Shown: positions 1-10,739 of the stretch, one piece after another
Layout: each line of letters starts with the position of its first letter
How positions within the stretch are numbered: position 1 is the stretch's first letter
From: Amia ocellicauda
Taxonomy: Eukaryota > Chordata > Actinopteri > Amiiformes > Amiidae
DNA length: 64,000 bases
Direction: 5' to 3'
Assembly (NCBI RefSeq): GCF_036373705.1
Contig: NC_089863.1
Coordinates: forward strand, 8,768,357-8,832,356
The notes under the pieces: model-generated
Databases searched by the model: none
Told to the model about the DNA's origin: nothing
The model's input: the letters and a program-made list of their open reading frames with translations, nothing else
Translations under genes and position numbers: made by a program

Positions 1-577
1 TACATAAATAAAATCTACATGCATTTGGTTATACAGGTCTTCATTTTAACAAAATGAAACCCTGAAATTTCTAAATGTGTATTATTCATAATATACCATG
101 CACAGCCAAAAGGCAACAGAAAAAAGATTAAGAAAAAACAAGGTTGATGTGTTGAAATGTTCTCTATATGTCATTGGTCTGCTTTTGAAATCCATATGCA
201 GTTTAAATTTAAGGTACATGTATATTTAAGTGTGGCAAATACAGTTTTTAATTTTGTCTTTATTAAGTCATCACAACTAAGGTGGTTTGGTGTAGTGTAT
301 CTTATTACATAATCAGTTGGATAAACAGAAGTTACTATCACCGGTATTGTATTGGAATAATTTGTTGGTATTTAACTTTTTTGTTTTTTAGTTTAATCTT
401 AGTACTTTTACATGTTATAGTGGCTTAATTAAAATGTATTGAACAATGATTTTATGAACAGGTTGTGTTCTCCTTGTTATAAGATAACATGGTAATATGT
501 AACATGTACTTATTATATGGCAGAATTAAAATTGGGTGAATTTGTGCAATATTCAGAATGTATTTGGTAAATAGTAC

Positions 578-692
578 CTTGTCTTGTTTTAGTAAATGTT
601 TCATGCCGAACAGCTTCTAGTCCAGTCTGCTGTGTTCCAGCTCTCCTGATTCCCTCATTATTTTGTACCATTTCCCAGTCATTTTCAAACAC
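578..692 (-). CDS. Exon 3 of left-edge VLIG-like gene (partial gene)
   Basis: Third coding exon of a minus-strand gene that continues past the left end of the window. A TTTATTCAAAG acceptor precedes it and an AAG|GTACT donor follows. The 115-nt exon starts in phase 0 and ends in phase 1, as does exon 3 of the plus-strand paralogue (10101-10176). The peptide is polar and of no recognised domain; it resembles its counterpart only in acidic character and position. The phase-1 end fits a following fibronectin type III exon, which would lie outside the window. The assignment rests on phase and order, not on strong sequence similarity. Confidence 0.5.
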
Positions 693-1107
693 CTTTGAAT
701 AAAAAATATACATAGATATATACATACATTGTATTACTTTGTTTCAATATCAAATACAATCTTAATTATTTATATCTTCAGTCACCAAGTATGTGAGATG
801 CACACCCATCGACACTTCGCCAGCCACCCTGCCCCAGGTGGGCCCCTGCCCTTTTAATGTCCTGTGCATGTTACTGCAATAATGAGCTTAAGAGTGCAAG
901 TCTAGACTCCGCTGTCCAAAGATCAGCTAGGTTGACTGAGTTGAGAGTGAAATACTTCCAGGATTTCCCCCAGAAATGTGCATAGACAGTTACTGAATTG
1001 TTGATGGTGGAGAGTGCTTTTGTGTGTTTTTAAGTGTAATGGTAGAGGAAACACAATGAAATGAAGCCTGGAAATACTGAATCTGGAATTTTCAAATTAG
1101 AAGATAC

Positions 1108-1247
1108 CTTTTCTGTTGTATTGCCTTTCCTTGCCGACTCTGTGGTAGTGATGGTGTCATTGCTTGTGCTCTCTGTTGACATCGGTGGGACTGAAGAGGG
1201 GGCAGGATCTGACATCACTCTGCCATGGTGTCTTGATTTCTGCAAAT
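1108..1247 (-). CDS. Exon 2 of left-edge VLIG-like gene: Ser/Thr-rich linker
   Basis: A 140-nt exon, exactly as long as exon 2 of the plus-strand paralogue (9103-9242). It is bounded by ATATTAG| and AAAAG|GTATC. The product contains HHGRVMSDPAP and TSNDTITTTESARKG, which match HRGKVMSHSEP and TSNDTITPSKTARGG in the other copy. It is a low-complexity Ser/Thr-rich linker, probably disordered, between the zinc ribbon and downstream domains. It enters in phase 1 and leaves in phase 0. No stop or frameshift is present. Conservation of length, phase and motifs supports a real exon. Confidence 0.72.
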
Positions 1248-1398
1248 CTAATATAGTAGATACTCTCACATTATGAACAAGTCATGATTGAGTACAGGTA
1301 GTTCATGTGTAGGATAAAGCTCTGATTAGGCCATAGTTATCTCTTGTGTAGCAGATGATCTCACTGCAATCTGTTACACAGTATTGGACGGTACTCAC

Positions 1399-1495
1399 CC
1401 CGGCACAGGGTCTCTTCTGAAGCCAGCCTCTGACCACATTCACAGCAGAATTTATGTCTTTCCCCGCAATCGCAATTGCAATTAGGACACTTCAT
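1399..1495 (-). CDS. Exon 1 of left-edge VLIG-like gene: N-terminal zinc ribbon
   Basis: First coding exon, from ATG at 1495 to a CCGG G|GTGAGT donor. The 32 residues form a compact zinc ribbon with Cys pairs at residues 3/6 and 17/20 (MKCPNCNCDC... then FCCECG). It is nearly identical to the plus-strand exon at 8763-8865. The ATG is chosen because homology with the other copy starts there and the exon then ends in the same phase (1). The ribbon probably binds one zinc ion structurally. The gene reads leftward and its FN3 and GTPase parts, if present, lie outside the window. Assignment to the VLIG group is by analogy with the plus-strand copy. Confidence 0.75.
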
Positions 1496-1817
1496 TGTGT
1501 CACTGTCCTGAGAAATGAAAAGGACAGCGGGATCTGGATTAGTTATGGAAAGTCAAATGTAAGCATGCCTAGCATTATATTGAATATTATAATGAATATT
1601 TCATTCAGGCATTAGGACACTTCAGAAACAAGATCAATTTTACATGATCTTAGCAAGCCTACTGTTATATTGATGTAGTATAATAATGTCCGTTTAAAAC
1701 TTGGCTCTTAGTTCATTGTAAGTTTTTTATTTAAGCTCGAATATTTAAATGTTAACATACATAATTAATATAATATAATAATACATTTAAAGCAGACTGG
1801 GGTACTGCTTTTAAAGC

Positions 1818-1818
1818 G

Positions 1819-1881
<63 letters not shown>
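1818..1881. repeat. (AAT)n microsatellite
   Basis: About twenty uninterrupted AAT units, directly visible. Confidence 0.97.
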
Positions 1882-1969
1882 TGCCGTACTGTGGCTTTTT
1901 CTTAAGTCACTGTTTATGTTACAAAAAAAAAACATTTGGCTATTGAATATTATTGAATATAAATTTAGG

Positions 1970-2098
1970 GCCGGATTAAATCAAAACTTTGACCCACCCG
2001 CTATCTACAAACCTGTAGTTTTACTAAATGCAGCCGCAACTGAGTCCAGTTCTGTATTTTTGTATTAGCGGGTGGGTCAAAGATTTGATTTATCCGGC
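1970..2098. mobile_element. Short foldback MITE, about 130 bp
   Basis: The left end GCCGGATTAAATCAAAACTT continues into TGACCCACCCGCTA. It is matched in inverse complement by the right end (TAGCGGGTGGGTCA through TTTATCCGGC). The arms are about 35 bp, with two or three mismatches, around a loop of about 60 bp with no coding potential. This is the structure of a non-autonomous DNA transposon. No clear target-site duplication was found, so the superfamily is undecided. Confidence 0.7.
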
Positions 2099-3212
2099 TG
2101 ACTTTTTGGTCTATAATGATAAAATTGCAAATACATAGGCTACTTAACAAAAATATGAAATAAGTATTACCATAAATCACGGTTTCATGTCTGGTATACA
2201 TTTACTTTAGGATAGTCCTATTTTCCGAGAGTCCGTACGCACTTAAATATTTGAGTATCTGATTAAATATTTAAAGTTACAGATGTTCATGTAGTGGCGC
2301 GATCCATCCGAAGAGGCAAAACTGTGCGAAAACTAAAATAATTAGTTTGCTTTTTTTTTTAATTAAGATTTACTGTCACTAAGATATTCTGTTACATATT
2401 AAGATAATGTTATTGGATTAAGTGTTGCAGGTTTAAATAGCGTCTGGGGTTTTACATACCTATACACTCTAATGGTCTCTCCCAAAATGTTTGCCAAGTC
2501 ATTCATATAAACTGAAACTTAACTGGTTTCGTTTCCTGCTGATGAGCTGTTGTATGTCAGATGTTGTTTGCTTGATTTAAGTGAAAACATCAGTGGAAAC
2601 CTGCAAATTCAACTACTTTACTCACTGCCATATATTACCACACATAAAAGAGTCATGCAATATTGCAAACATTTACTGAGGATTACATTAATCAAATCAT
2701 ACACGTTTCACATATTTCACCCCATTTTTGTATGGAAGGACAAAATATCTTCCTGAGATTGAGTTATGTATTTTTTCATTGTTTGGATATAAGGGTGTGT
2801 GGCAAACACAGCATTTAAAGCACAGGCTAATGGGAGAAGTAATGAGAAAACATACACAAAACATGAAGTCCTTAATGCATTGAGCTCGGGTGGTGCACAA
2901 AAACTAGTTTTAGTAACATTAACCCTTTATTTTGCACAGTATGCTTTTTCATGTAAGCATCAACTACTTTGCTACAAATGGGTGTGAAGGGGAGAATCAA
3001 AACAAAACAAAACGTAAATGGAGGAAGAAAGACAAAGTAGGGCCAACAGGGACTCCTATACGTTTTCTCTTTAGTTTAAAGTATCCAACTTCCCAGCGGT
3101 CTGGCCAAAACAAAAACCCTGCTCTCTCTCTGATTCAGCCCCCACCGAACCTACAAAACAAACAAACAAACAAAAACATTTGTGAACAGCTGTTGCACCT
3201 ACAACTCCTTTA

Positions 3213-3310
3213 TATATGCAGCTCTGAAAAAAAAAAAAAAAAAAAAAAGAGACCACTGCAAGTTCAGAAATCAATGTTAAGTGGTCTCAATTTTTTCCAT
3301 AGCTGTATAT
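3213..3310. mobile_element. Tc1-type MITE with poly-A tract
   Basis: The left arm reads TATGCAGCTCTG, then a run of A, then AGAGACCAC. The right arm reads GTGGTCTCAATTTTTTCCAT then AGCTGTATA, its inverse complement apart from the expanded A run. The ends lie next to TA. The element is under 100 bp and non-coding, as expected for a deleted Tc1/mariner element. Confidence 0.65.
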
Positions 3311-4042
3311 AAAAAAGATAACTAGAACGGTGTGCAACTGTAATAATTTAAATAAATGTAATACAAAATACACACTCTATATATAACAAAGTATACATGA
3401 ATTATTTTAGCACTCAAAACTAAAAATAACATACAGAAATGTAACACACCCTATGGAAACAAATACAGTAGGCCTATAAAAACTAAAACCATCACTTAGA
3501 CTAGAGTAAGAACATACCAGGGAAGATATATATTTATATACAGAGTTAAATGCCATTTATGGCCATGAGTGGACTTTTATACTTTATTTAGCTGATAATG
3601 ATTAATATGACATTTTAAACATGTGTTTTTAGTTATTTGCAATAACAGCTTTTCTGTCGTCCGATGTAGGCCTAACATGCATAGATACATTCTTTGTTTG
3701 TCTCTCTCTTTTTTGCAATAGTGTATTCAATTTCATGTCCATTATGACAGTTATTACACGTGTGTCACAAAGGTAACAACTGGACACCCACCAAGGGGAG
3801 CTGCAGCCCCTTAACCTCAGACAGCTCTCCCCCTACACACAGAAGAGATCTCAGGGTTGGCGCAACAGCCAGGTTACAATCAAGACATTTTATTGTATGT
3901 AGATCAATGAAAATGATCTAAAAAAAAAACAACTACACTACCAAAAGTGATTTATTAAGATTTGTACCCGAAGAAGAATTTTCTTGTAACAAGAGAAAAT
4001 ACTTAGATATTATGATGCGCCGTTAGGGACATAATTCACCCC

Positions 4043-4205
4043 GTGGTACATACACTATACTGAGACGCATACACTATATACTGAAATACATACACTACAT
4101 ACTGAGACACCTACACTACATACTGAGACGCATACACTACATACTGAAATGCATACACTACATACTGAGACACATACACTACATACTGAAATGCATACAG
4201 TGAGA
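4043..4205. repeat. Minisatellite, unit about 21 bp
   Basis: Roughly seven imperfect copies of a unit like CATACACTACATACTGAGAC, alternating between GAGACR and GAAATR endings. No coding role is seen. Confidence 0.85.
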
Positions 4206-4508
4206 TACTTCCGCATACATCCGCATCGATCAATCTGGTGAGCAAGGCAAACTAGGAAGATCTGGAGACAAGAACGAAGAGAAGGCTGGGGTCAAAACAC
4301 TGGCTAGAAACTACAAGGAACTGCTCGGAAAGTCAAGACAATACTTCACATTGAGTGACTGAATCAAAGGAGTATATATACAAAGGATAATCAGAAGGAA
4401 AACAGGAGACAGGAATGGGATCTAAGTCTCAGGTGACCTCTGGTGGTGAAGCAGGGCATAATTCAGACAGTGGATGTAACATATAGTATAATAAAGTAAT
4501 TGAGACAG

Positions 4509-5422
4509 TACACAGACGGGTGACAAATTAAAGGAAAAAACTGAATAAATGAGTGGAGGAACATAACGAATGCAGATGCCTCCAATTAGGTTTACTGCAT
4601 GATACAATTAAGCAATTAACATCCTGTCATGCTCTGTGGCATGTAAAAAATGCTGAGCAGGCCCAGCTGACCTCGATTTTGGATCAAGATGGGAGAGCAT
4701 AAACCCCTCATTACAATGACAAATACACATTTGAGAGTTAAATGGTGCAAAAACCATAGGCACTGAAAGAGGGGTCATTATTGGGGCACGAACGGCAGGG
4801 GCTTCATTCACAAAGATGCTCAACTGGCTCGTGTTCTGGACAAGTGGGCGAGTGCATGTGTGTGACACCAAGAGAACGGTACAGGCCTGACTGGTGGACC
4901 CCTACAGTGAGGGGGTCTGGAGGCTCTGTTATGCTGTGGGGGGCATTTTCCTGGCATGGTTTGGGTCCACTTGTCCCCTTAGAGGGAAGGGTCACTGCAA
5001 ATCATTTTCAAAGTTATTACGAGTGATCAATCCTATGGTGAAACATTTCTATCCTGATGGGAGGGGTCTCTTCCAGGATGACAATGCACATCCACAGGGC
5101 ACGAGGGTCACTGAATGGTGTGATGAGTATGAAAATGATGTGAATCATATGCTGTGGCCTTCACAGTCACCAGATCTCAACCCAACTGAACACCTATGGG
5201 AGATTTTGGACCGACGTGTTAGACAGCGCTCTCCACCACCATCATCAAAACCCCAATTGAGGGAATATCTTTTGGAAGAATGGTGTTCATCCCTCCAGTA
5301 GAGTCCAGAGACTCGTGGAATCTGTGCCAAGAGCATTGAAGCTGTTCTGGTGGCTCGTGGTGCCCAACACCTTACTGAGACACTTTATGTTGGTTTTCCT
5401 TTAATTTGTCACCCGTCTGTAT
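4509..5422 (+). mobile_element. Tc1-like element, internally deleted
   Basis: The left terminal repeat ACAGACGGGTGACAAATTAA, with a further AGGAAAA, is repeated in inverse complement at 5394-5420. TA lies at both outer ends. The element is about 0.9 kb, shorter than the usual 1.2-1.6 kb, and the 5' part of the transposase (the DNA-binding half) is missing or scrambled. It is therefore non-autonomous. Confidence 0.85.
4781..5338 (+). pseudogene. Tc1-like transposase, C-terminal DDE part, broken
   Basis: The catalytic half of a Tc1/mariner transposase is readable in two overlapping frames. GGSVMLWGAFSWHGLGPLVP lies in one frame. LFQDDNAHP followed by [16 protein letters not shown] lies in another, so there is at least one frameshift near 5010. 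By direct count 35 residues separate the second Asp from the Glu (DD35E). The paired helix-turn-helix N-terminus is absent, so it cannot make a working enzyme. It lies inside the terminal repeats of the element at 4509-5422. Confidence 0.85.
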
Positions 5423-7539
5423 ATATTAATATAATATAAAAAGATAACCTACTGACCACCCCTTGTAGAACCCTGAGTCACTAAGAAGAGAAGCAGTAGG
5501 AAACATTTAATTTGCAGAGAATGAGCCAGAACAGAAAACTACTAGAACTAGAGCAGGATGTATTGTAAAGGCAGTAGAGGTAGTGTAAACAGAATAAGAT
5601 TGTACAACTAATAACCAGAACCAAAGTTTAACGTATAGTTTTAAAACCAAGTGCGTTCATTCTTTTATTTTATTGATTTCTAAGTGTATGTTATGTGTAT
5701 GTCAGCATGTCACAAAGTAAACGTGGGAGAGTGGTAACAAGCAAGGAGCAACACACGTCCAGGAATATTGTTCTTGTTGGCAATTTATTTAACAGTCATC
5801 AGTTCTTATGTAGAACCAGTTAAGAGGTTATTAGCAAGAAGATATTCTCCAGCAAACAAATCAATCGCCAATCATCGCCAATCGAGGTCTCAGCTAAACT
5901 CAGACCATCCACCTCCCCAGTTACCAACATACTGACCCTTCTGTAGGATGTGTCTAACTCCCCAGCTAAACCACTAGTCAAGAAGACCCAGGTATATAGT
6001 GTTGCATAAGTATTAATATAAACACAGTACTCGTTTGAGTATGTAGCATATGATCATCTACATAAATAATCATGTAAAGAACTTATCAAATACCATTACA
6101 AAATAAGCTAAAACATCAGATATACAAAATACCAATACTAAGCACATCCCTCCACCGGACTGCGCTCTTCACAACACGCATGCTCGTCTCTTGTGAGAGT
6201 GGAGACTTGTGAAGCTGCAGGTTTCAAAGTAAGTTTTAATGCGTTACTAAAACGTGGAGCTTTGTTTTAATGAGCAAACAATAAGATGTAAGCTTTATTG
6301 TTTCATTAATGCGAGTTTCATATAATAATAGAGGTGTATAAAAACAATTGCCCTGTGTTCTATGGCCACTCTCAATCATTGCCTTCTATGTATCTACACA
6401 CTACTGTTTATCATTGAAAAATGTCAATACATACAAACTGTTACACTTTGTATTCATTTTTATACTCATTTTATATGCGAAAGTCTGTCTTTTATTGTTC
6501 AGCCCCGTGACGCAGCAGTGAGGGACAGCACATTGCAACAGAGACAGTACAGTTTCTTTCACTTTCACTTTTTCATAATTAATTTGGTCATAGTTGGTGT
6601 ATCTAGCTGAGCAGGTCACTCAAGCCTTGTTTCTTTTCCATTAGTGTGTTTTTTAGGGACTGTTCAATGTCACATATGATGTGTTTTGCAAGTTTGCTGA
6701 ACTTTTGAGGGGGTGTGAGATGTAACAGATGCAATTTTAATAAGCACTGTTCCTTTCATGGTTTTCTTTTGTTCATATTTTGCTTTAATTCATGGACTAG
6801 TGTTTTCTAGAGGAAGAAAATAATTCATAATAGAAATTATACAGTTGCATGGTGCAGAATACAATTGTATTAAATCCTGTTTAAATTTCCCTTTTAGTAC
6901 ATACTCTGTAATACACATGATTATTATGAACATCATGGCACACAGTGGTCTGTGCCCGATATTTTGGGATTTCCAAGTGTTGGGACAGTCCGTGTGAAGC
7001 GCATATAGGCAAAGCACAACTCATATAACCATATAGCAACACGCAGACCTTTGCATTCTGCACAAGATAATTGGTTGCATTCTTGTACTACGTAAATTCA
7101 CTGAATTCAATGAAACTGAAAATAATATTGAGCGTGTTTAAAATGGGTATAAATCAGTAAAATGCAAACTCCTCAAATACAAAAATCTGGTAATTTATTG
7201 GTGAAAATCATTTTTTATAATTTTGTTTGATATAAGGAAAAAAAATATCAAAAGCTTTCAAGTTTAAATCAAAGCAGTCGCCTAAAACACTTCTTTAGCA
7301 GCGTATGGGAAAGGATTACTGTAGGCCCCTACTGAACTGACCATTTGTATATCGTAATGTATGTTTTTATTAATTAATTTAGCTGATTTATAAAATCATT
7401 AAAATACAGAGTATAATCTGTATTTTAATTATTTTAGCACTAATTCTGAATTGCCTTGAATATAAACTAATAACTATAACATTAATAATGATTCTTGTTG
7501 CTTTGTATAGTTTCTACTGTAATTAACATTTATAGTGTA
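5423..7539. other. Intergenic region; possible promoter area of the plus-strand VLIG-like gene
   Basis: No coding exon is recognised. A possible untranslated first exon ends near 6231 (TTTCAAA|GTAAGT), and an interferon-response-type motif lies at 6551-6574. The rest is AT-rich sequence without clear structure. Confidence 0.4.
6551..6574 (-). promoter_or_regulatory. Candidate interferon-response (IRF/ISRE-type) motif
   Basis: The plus strand reads AGTTTCTTTCACTTTCACTT. Its complement contains GAAAGTGAAAG, which fits the GAAANNGAAA core bound by IRF proteins, with extra GAAA repeats on both sides. It lies 2.2 kb upstream of the first coding exon of the plus-strand VLIG-like gene, a family known to be interferon-induced in mammals. 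The motif is seen; its use is inferred. Confidence 0.35.
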
Positions 7540-7990
7540 TTACAGACCACCCAACTCAGATACTCAGCAAGATGTTGCATTGTACAGTGTAATCAGGACT
7601 GCATATAACAAGAATGTGGCTGTTATAATGGGGGACTTCAATTTCCCAAATTAGCCAAGTCGGGACTACAGAAGCAGAAATAGAAATGGTTGAGATGGTA
7701 AATGACTGCTTTCTAACTGAATTTGTCAGGGAACCAACCAGAGAGAGAGCATGCATTGACTTGATCTTTTCAAATGACCAAGATAGAGTCAGAGGGACAC
7801 TAGTTAGAGAACCAATGGCAAATTGTGATCACAATATGGTTAGCGTTGAGGCATTCTTTAAAAAACAAGGACCAAGTCTAAAACAATGGTCTACAATTTT
7901 AGAAAAGCAAACCTTGAAGGTATGAGGAAAAGAAGAGTTAGAAGAGTTAGACTGGAGCACACTGGATACAGAATATGTATTTGTATCAGT
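7540..7990 (+). pseudogene. LINE fragment, endonuclease domain
   Basis: A stretch of the apurinic-type endonuclease of a non-LTR retrotransposon. Visible motifs are YYRPPNS, the active-site block VAVIMGDFNFP, then FVREPTRERACIDLIFSND and CDHNMVS (the SDH-type His block). A stop follows GDFNFPN, and the reading frame shifts before MVEMVNDCFL. No reverse transcriptase is attached, so this is a dead 5' or internal fragment. The same kind of LINE contributes 3' pieces at 48.5-51.6 kb. Confidence 0.8.
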
Positions 7991-8692
7991 AAATGCTTTG
8001 CGGTTCCATAGAGGTCAAGGTGTCGGGACTGCGCAGGAGCAAGTCACTCCAGGCTGCTCTGTTCAGGCGAGGCTGCCCCTTGGTGCTTCCCTGATTTAAA
8101 ATATTTTAAAGGGAGATATTTATTTAAATAGCAATGTCTCCTATTTATGAATTTAAGCAATGATATGTACCTAGACAATACGATTTCATTTATTACATTT
8201 GAAATACATTTCCGCAAAGAAACGAGGATTAATCAACGTATTTAGGTGGGGTCTAAGTGAGCTTGACAGAAAATATTTCACTAAAACTTTGATGATGATG
8301 ATGATGATGATGATGATTAATTAATTAATAAATAATTATCGCACCTGGATTGTAATTAGACAGAATTTAAGAACTACCTGCAGGCATATACAATGCTAAA
8401 ATGAAAACGAAACCAAACCAATCTGAAATGTATGCATTTCTGTAGAGAGCCATTTCCTTTTGAAAACCTCAGACATTTTAATAAAATAACATTGATTTAA
8501 CATAAAGTCATACTAACTAAATCTGAATATAAAAAATAGCAAAATATACATATGATAATAAATTTAGTTTTTATCTAGAGGAATTTGGATGAAATGTGCC
8601 AATTAATACATTCAACTTTTGACTCATTCAGTTAGCCGTTAAGATTTTGTTGTTCTTTGGAAGGTAATATGATGTAGCAAATACTGTTATGT
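7991..8692. other. Intergenic, AT-rich, with a (GAT)n tract
   Basis: Nothing coding is seen. A (GAT)n tract lies at about 8289-8318. Confidence 0.5.
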
Positions 8693-8762
8693 TGTGGATA
8701 AAACTATCCAGCCTTTTCAGACTAATACTTCTGGTCTATTCATCTTGAAGAATAATGACACA

Positions 8763-8865
8763 ATGAAGTGTCCTAATTGCTATTGCGATTGCGGAGGAAG
8801 ACATAAATTCTGCTCAGAATGTGGTTGTAGAATGAAGCTGCCTTCGGAAGAGACCCTGTTCCAGG
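8763..8865 (+). CDS. Exon 1 of VLIG-like gene: N-terminal zinc ribbon
   Basis: Starts at ATG 8763 and ends at CCAG G|GTAAAT, phase 1. The 34 residues form a zinc ribbon: Cys at 3, 6, 17 and 20 (CPNC and CSEC), with extra Cys at 8, 10 and 22. An in-frame ATG lies 69 nt upstream, but the paralogue at 1495 supports the 8763 start. It is the first of six exons whose phases join without conflict into two fibronectin III domains and a VLIG-type terminal exon, so it is probably the amino end of that cytosolic protein. Linkage of all six exons into one transcript is inferred from phase and order. Confidence 0.75.
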
Positions 8866-9102
8866 GTAAATACCGTCAAGATGTGTTTACTTTACTCTTT
8901 ACGCAGATTACTTTTCAGTTTTTTGCCCTGTTTATATTGAGGTCTGCTACACAAGAGCAACTCTATAGCCAAGAGAGACCAAATAAAATCTGTACCTTAC
9001 CCATTCATCACAAATCACAGACTTGTATCCAATCACAGTTATTTTTAAATATTATATAAGTTTTAAATTCATAATTTGAGTTTTTGTTTCATAATATATT
9101 AG

Positions 9103-9242
9103 GCCAAAAAAATACAAGCCACCGTGGAAAAGTGATGTCACATTCTGAACCCTCTGCAGCACCTCAGACATCCAGAGGGAGAACAAGCAATGACACCATC
9201 ACTCCCTCCAAGACGGCAAGGGGAGGCACTGGAGGAGAAGAG
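9103..9242 (+). CDS. Exon 2 of VLIG-like gene: Ser/Thr-rich linker
   Basis: A 140-nt exon between ATATTAG| and GAAGAG|GTACAT, phase 1 to phase 0. It is the same length as exon 2 of the minus-strand paralogue, with shared motifs around HRGKVMS and TSNDTIT. It encodes a low-complexity linker rich in Ser, Thr and Gly with no recognised domain. No stop lies inside it. Confidence 0.72.
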
Positions 9243-10100
9243 GTACATTCTAGTTTAAACAATGTCTGACATGTTTGGCTGAACTGTCTTAGTGACCCCA
9301 GGTATATGCTCCCTGGCCGCAAACATTTCTCTCACACCACACACATTTACGCCGAGTGTAGGGAAAATTTTGAGGAACAGCTCAATACAGATTTTACGTA
9401 TTTTGCTACTACTACTGATCTGTGGACTAGTCGCATGTCAGAGCCATATATTAGCCTCACTATCCACTATATTGACAAAGAGTAGAATCTTTGAAATAAA
9501 TGCCTTCAAACTTTCCTGACGACCACACAGGTGAATCTATAGCAGAGGGGCTCATTGACACTCTCGCCTCCTGGGGACTCAATACAGACAAGTCTGCATT
9601 ACAAGGGACAGTGATGCGAACGTGGTGAAGGCCACTCAAATCAACAAATGGACCCGACTGCCATCAGGCTAACAGTTATAATGCATATTGACTGGCACTA
9701 TTTTTTATTTTTTATTTTTTTATTTCTTGTTCATAACTTGTAAGGGTTTACAGCTTTTAAAAAAAAGTGGAGGTATTTGTGAGATCTACTTCTGACAATA
9801 AGTAAGAAACATTAAAGCCTTTGGTTTGTTCAGTCATTCTTGAGTCTGAAGCAGATATGCACCTTTTAAACATTATTTGATTAATATCGTGATAATTATT
9901 GTCATTGAATGAAAAAAAAATATATATATATTGTGATTATTTATTTGCTATATCACCCAGCTCTAGATCTATCCTGCCAGGTGTCAACAATTCAGGCTGG
10001 TGGTGGTGGTGTGGGATGTGTTTTCGTGGCAGACATTAGGTCCCTTTATACGAGTGAAGCAACGTTTGAATGTTCATTGAAATCTGTTTTGTCTTTTAAG

Positions 10101-10176
10101 GAATTTCAGGATGCCAAAGAGACATTAGTGACATCTGAGGAAGAAGCTGAGAGTAAGAGTCCAGAAAATATAGGCG
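10101..10176 (+). CDS. Exon 3 of VLIG-like gene: short acidic exon
   Basis: A 76-nt exon after a TTTTGTCTTTTAAG acceptor and before a GGCG|GTGAGT donor, both strong. Phase 0 to phase 1. It encodes about 25 mostly acidic residues (EFQDAKETLVTSEEEAESKS) with no known fold. The counterpart in the other copy is 115 nt with a different sequence. The phase-1 exit matches the first FN3 exon at 14700. Confidence 0.6.
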
Positions 10177-10739
10177 GTGAGTGAAGGAAACAAACAGTGG
10201 TATAAATTACAGACATAATTCTACTTGTGCAGTAATTGTATCATCTACAGTGGCTCTGTAGTGACCTATTTGTGTAAATCATTTTGGTCTCAGCTCAGAA
10301 TACCCGCCTTTGATTACATAAAAACATGTAGAATACATTTAATCTCCTTCAAAGTGTCATCTATAAATTACTAAATATCTGTAATGTTTTTTTAACCCTC
10401 TCACACAAATCACAGCACTTGGTACAGCACAGCAAATTACTTAATTTCACATAAATAAATATAATGATCATATGAAACCTATATACAATGGCGGCGGGAG
10501 GGAGGGCATGGTTCCTACGGTCATTGAAAATCCTGGAAAAGTCATGGAATTAAAAAATGGTTTTGTAAAGTCATGGAAAAGTAATGAAAAATGACCAAAA
10601 CATTTTAAGTCATGGTTCAAGGGTTCGTCTTTGGCAGAAGACTTGGAGAGCAATAATGAGAGTGGGAGAGGGAGAGAAGTGTTAGCTTCCACTGCCATAG
10701 CTGCCATCACTGGCAAGAAACCTGGTGGTCCTGTGGATT

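Larger units (their letters stand above)
1500..4508. other. Intergenic region with repeats, no gene seen
   Basis: No convincing coding exon is visible. The stretch holds an (AAT)n tract at 1818-1881, a foldback element at about 1970-2098, a Tc1-type MITE at about 3213-3310 and a minisatellite at 4043-4205. The segment 4230-4450 has a CACCACCAGAGGTC-type motif (read on the minus strand) also seen near 17030, so it may be part of an older dispersed repeat. Confidence 0.5.

Noticed and set aside
2932-3312. 126-codon Lys-rich open frame
   Set aside because: It runs through a poly-A MITE and low-complexity sequence, with no domain or splice support.
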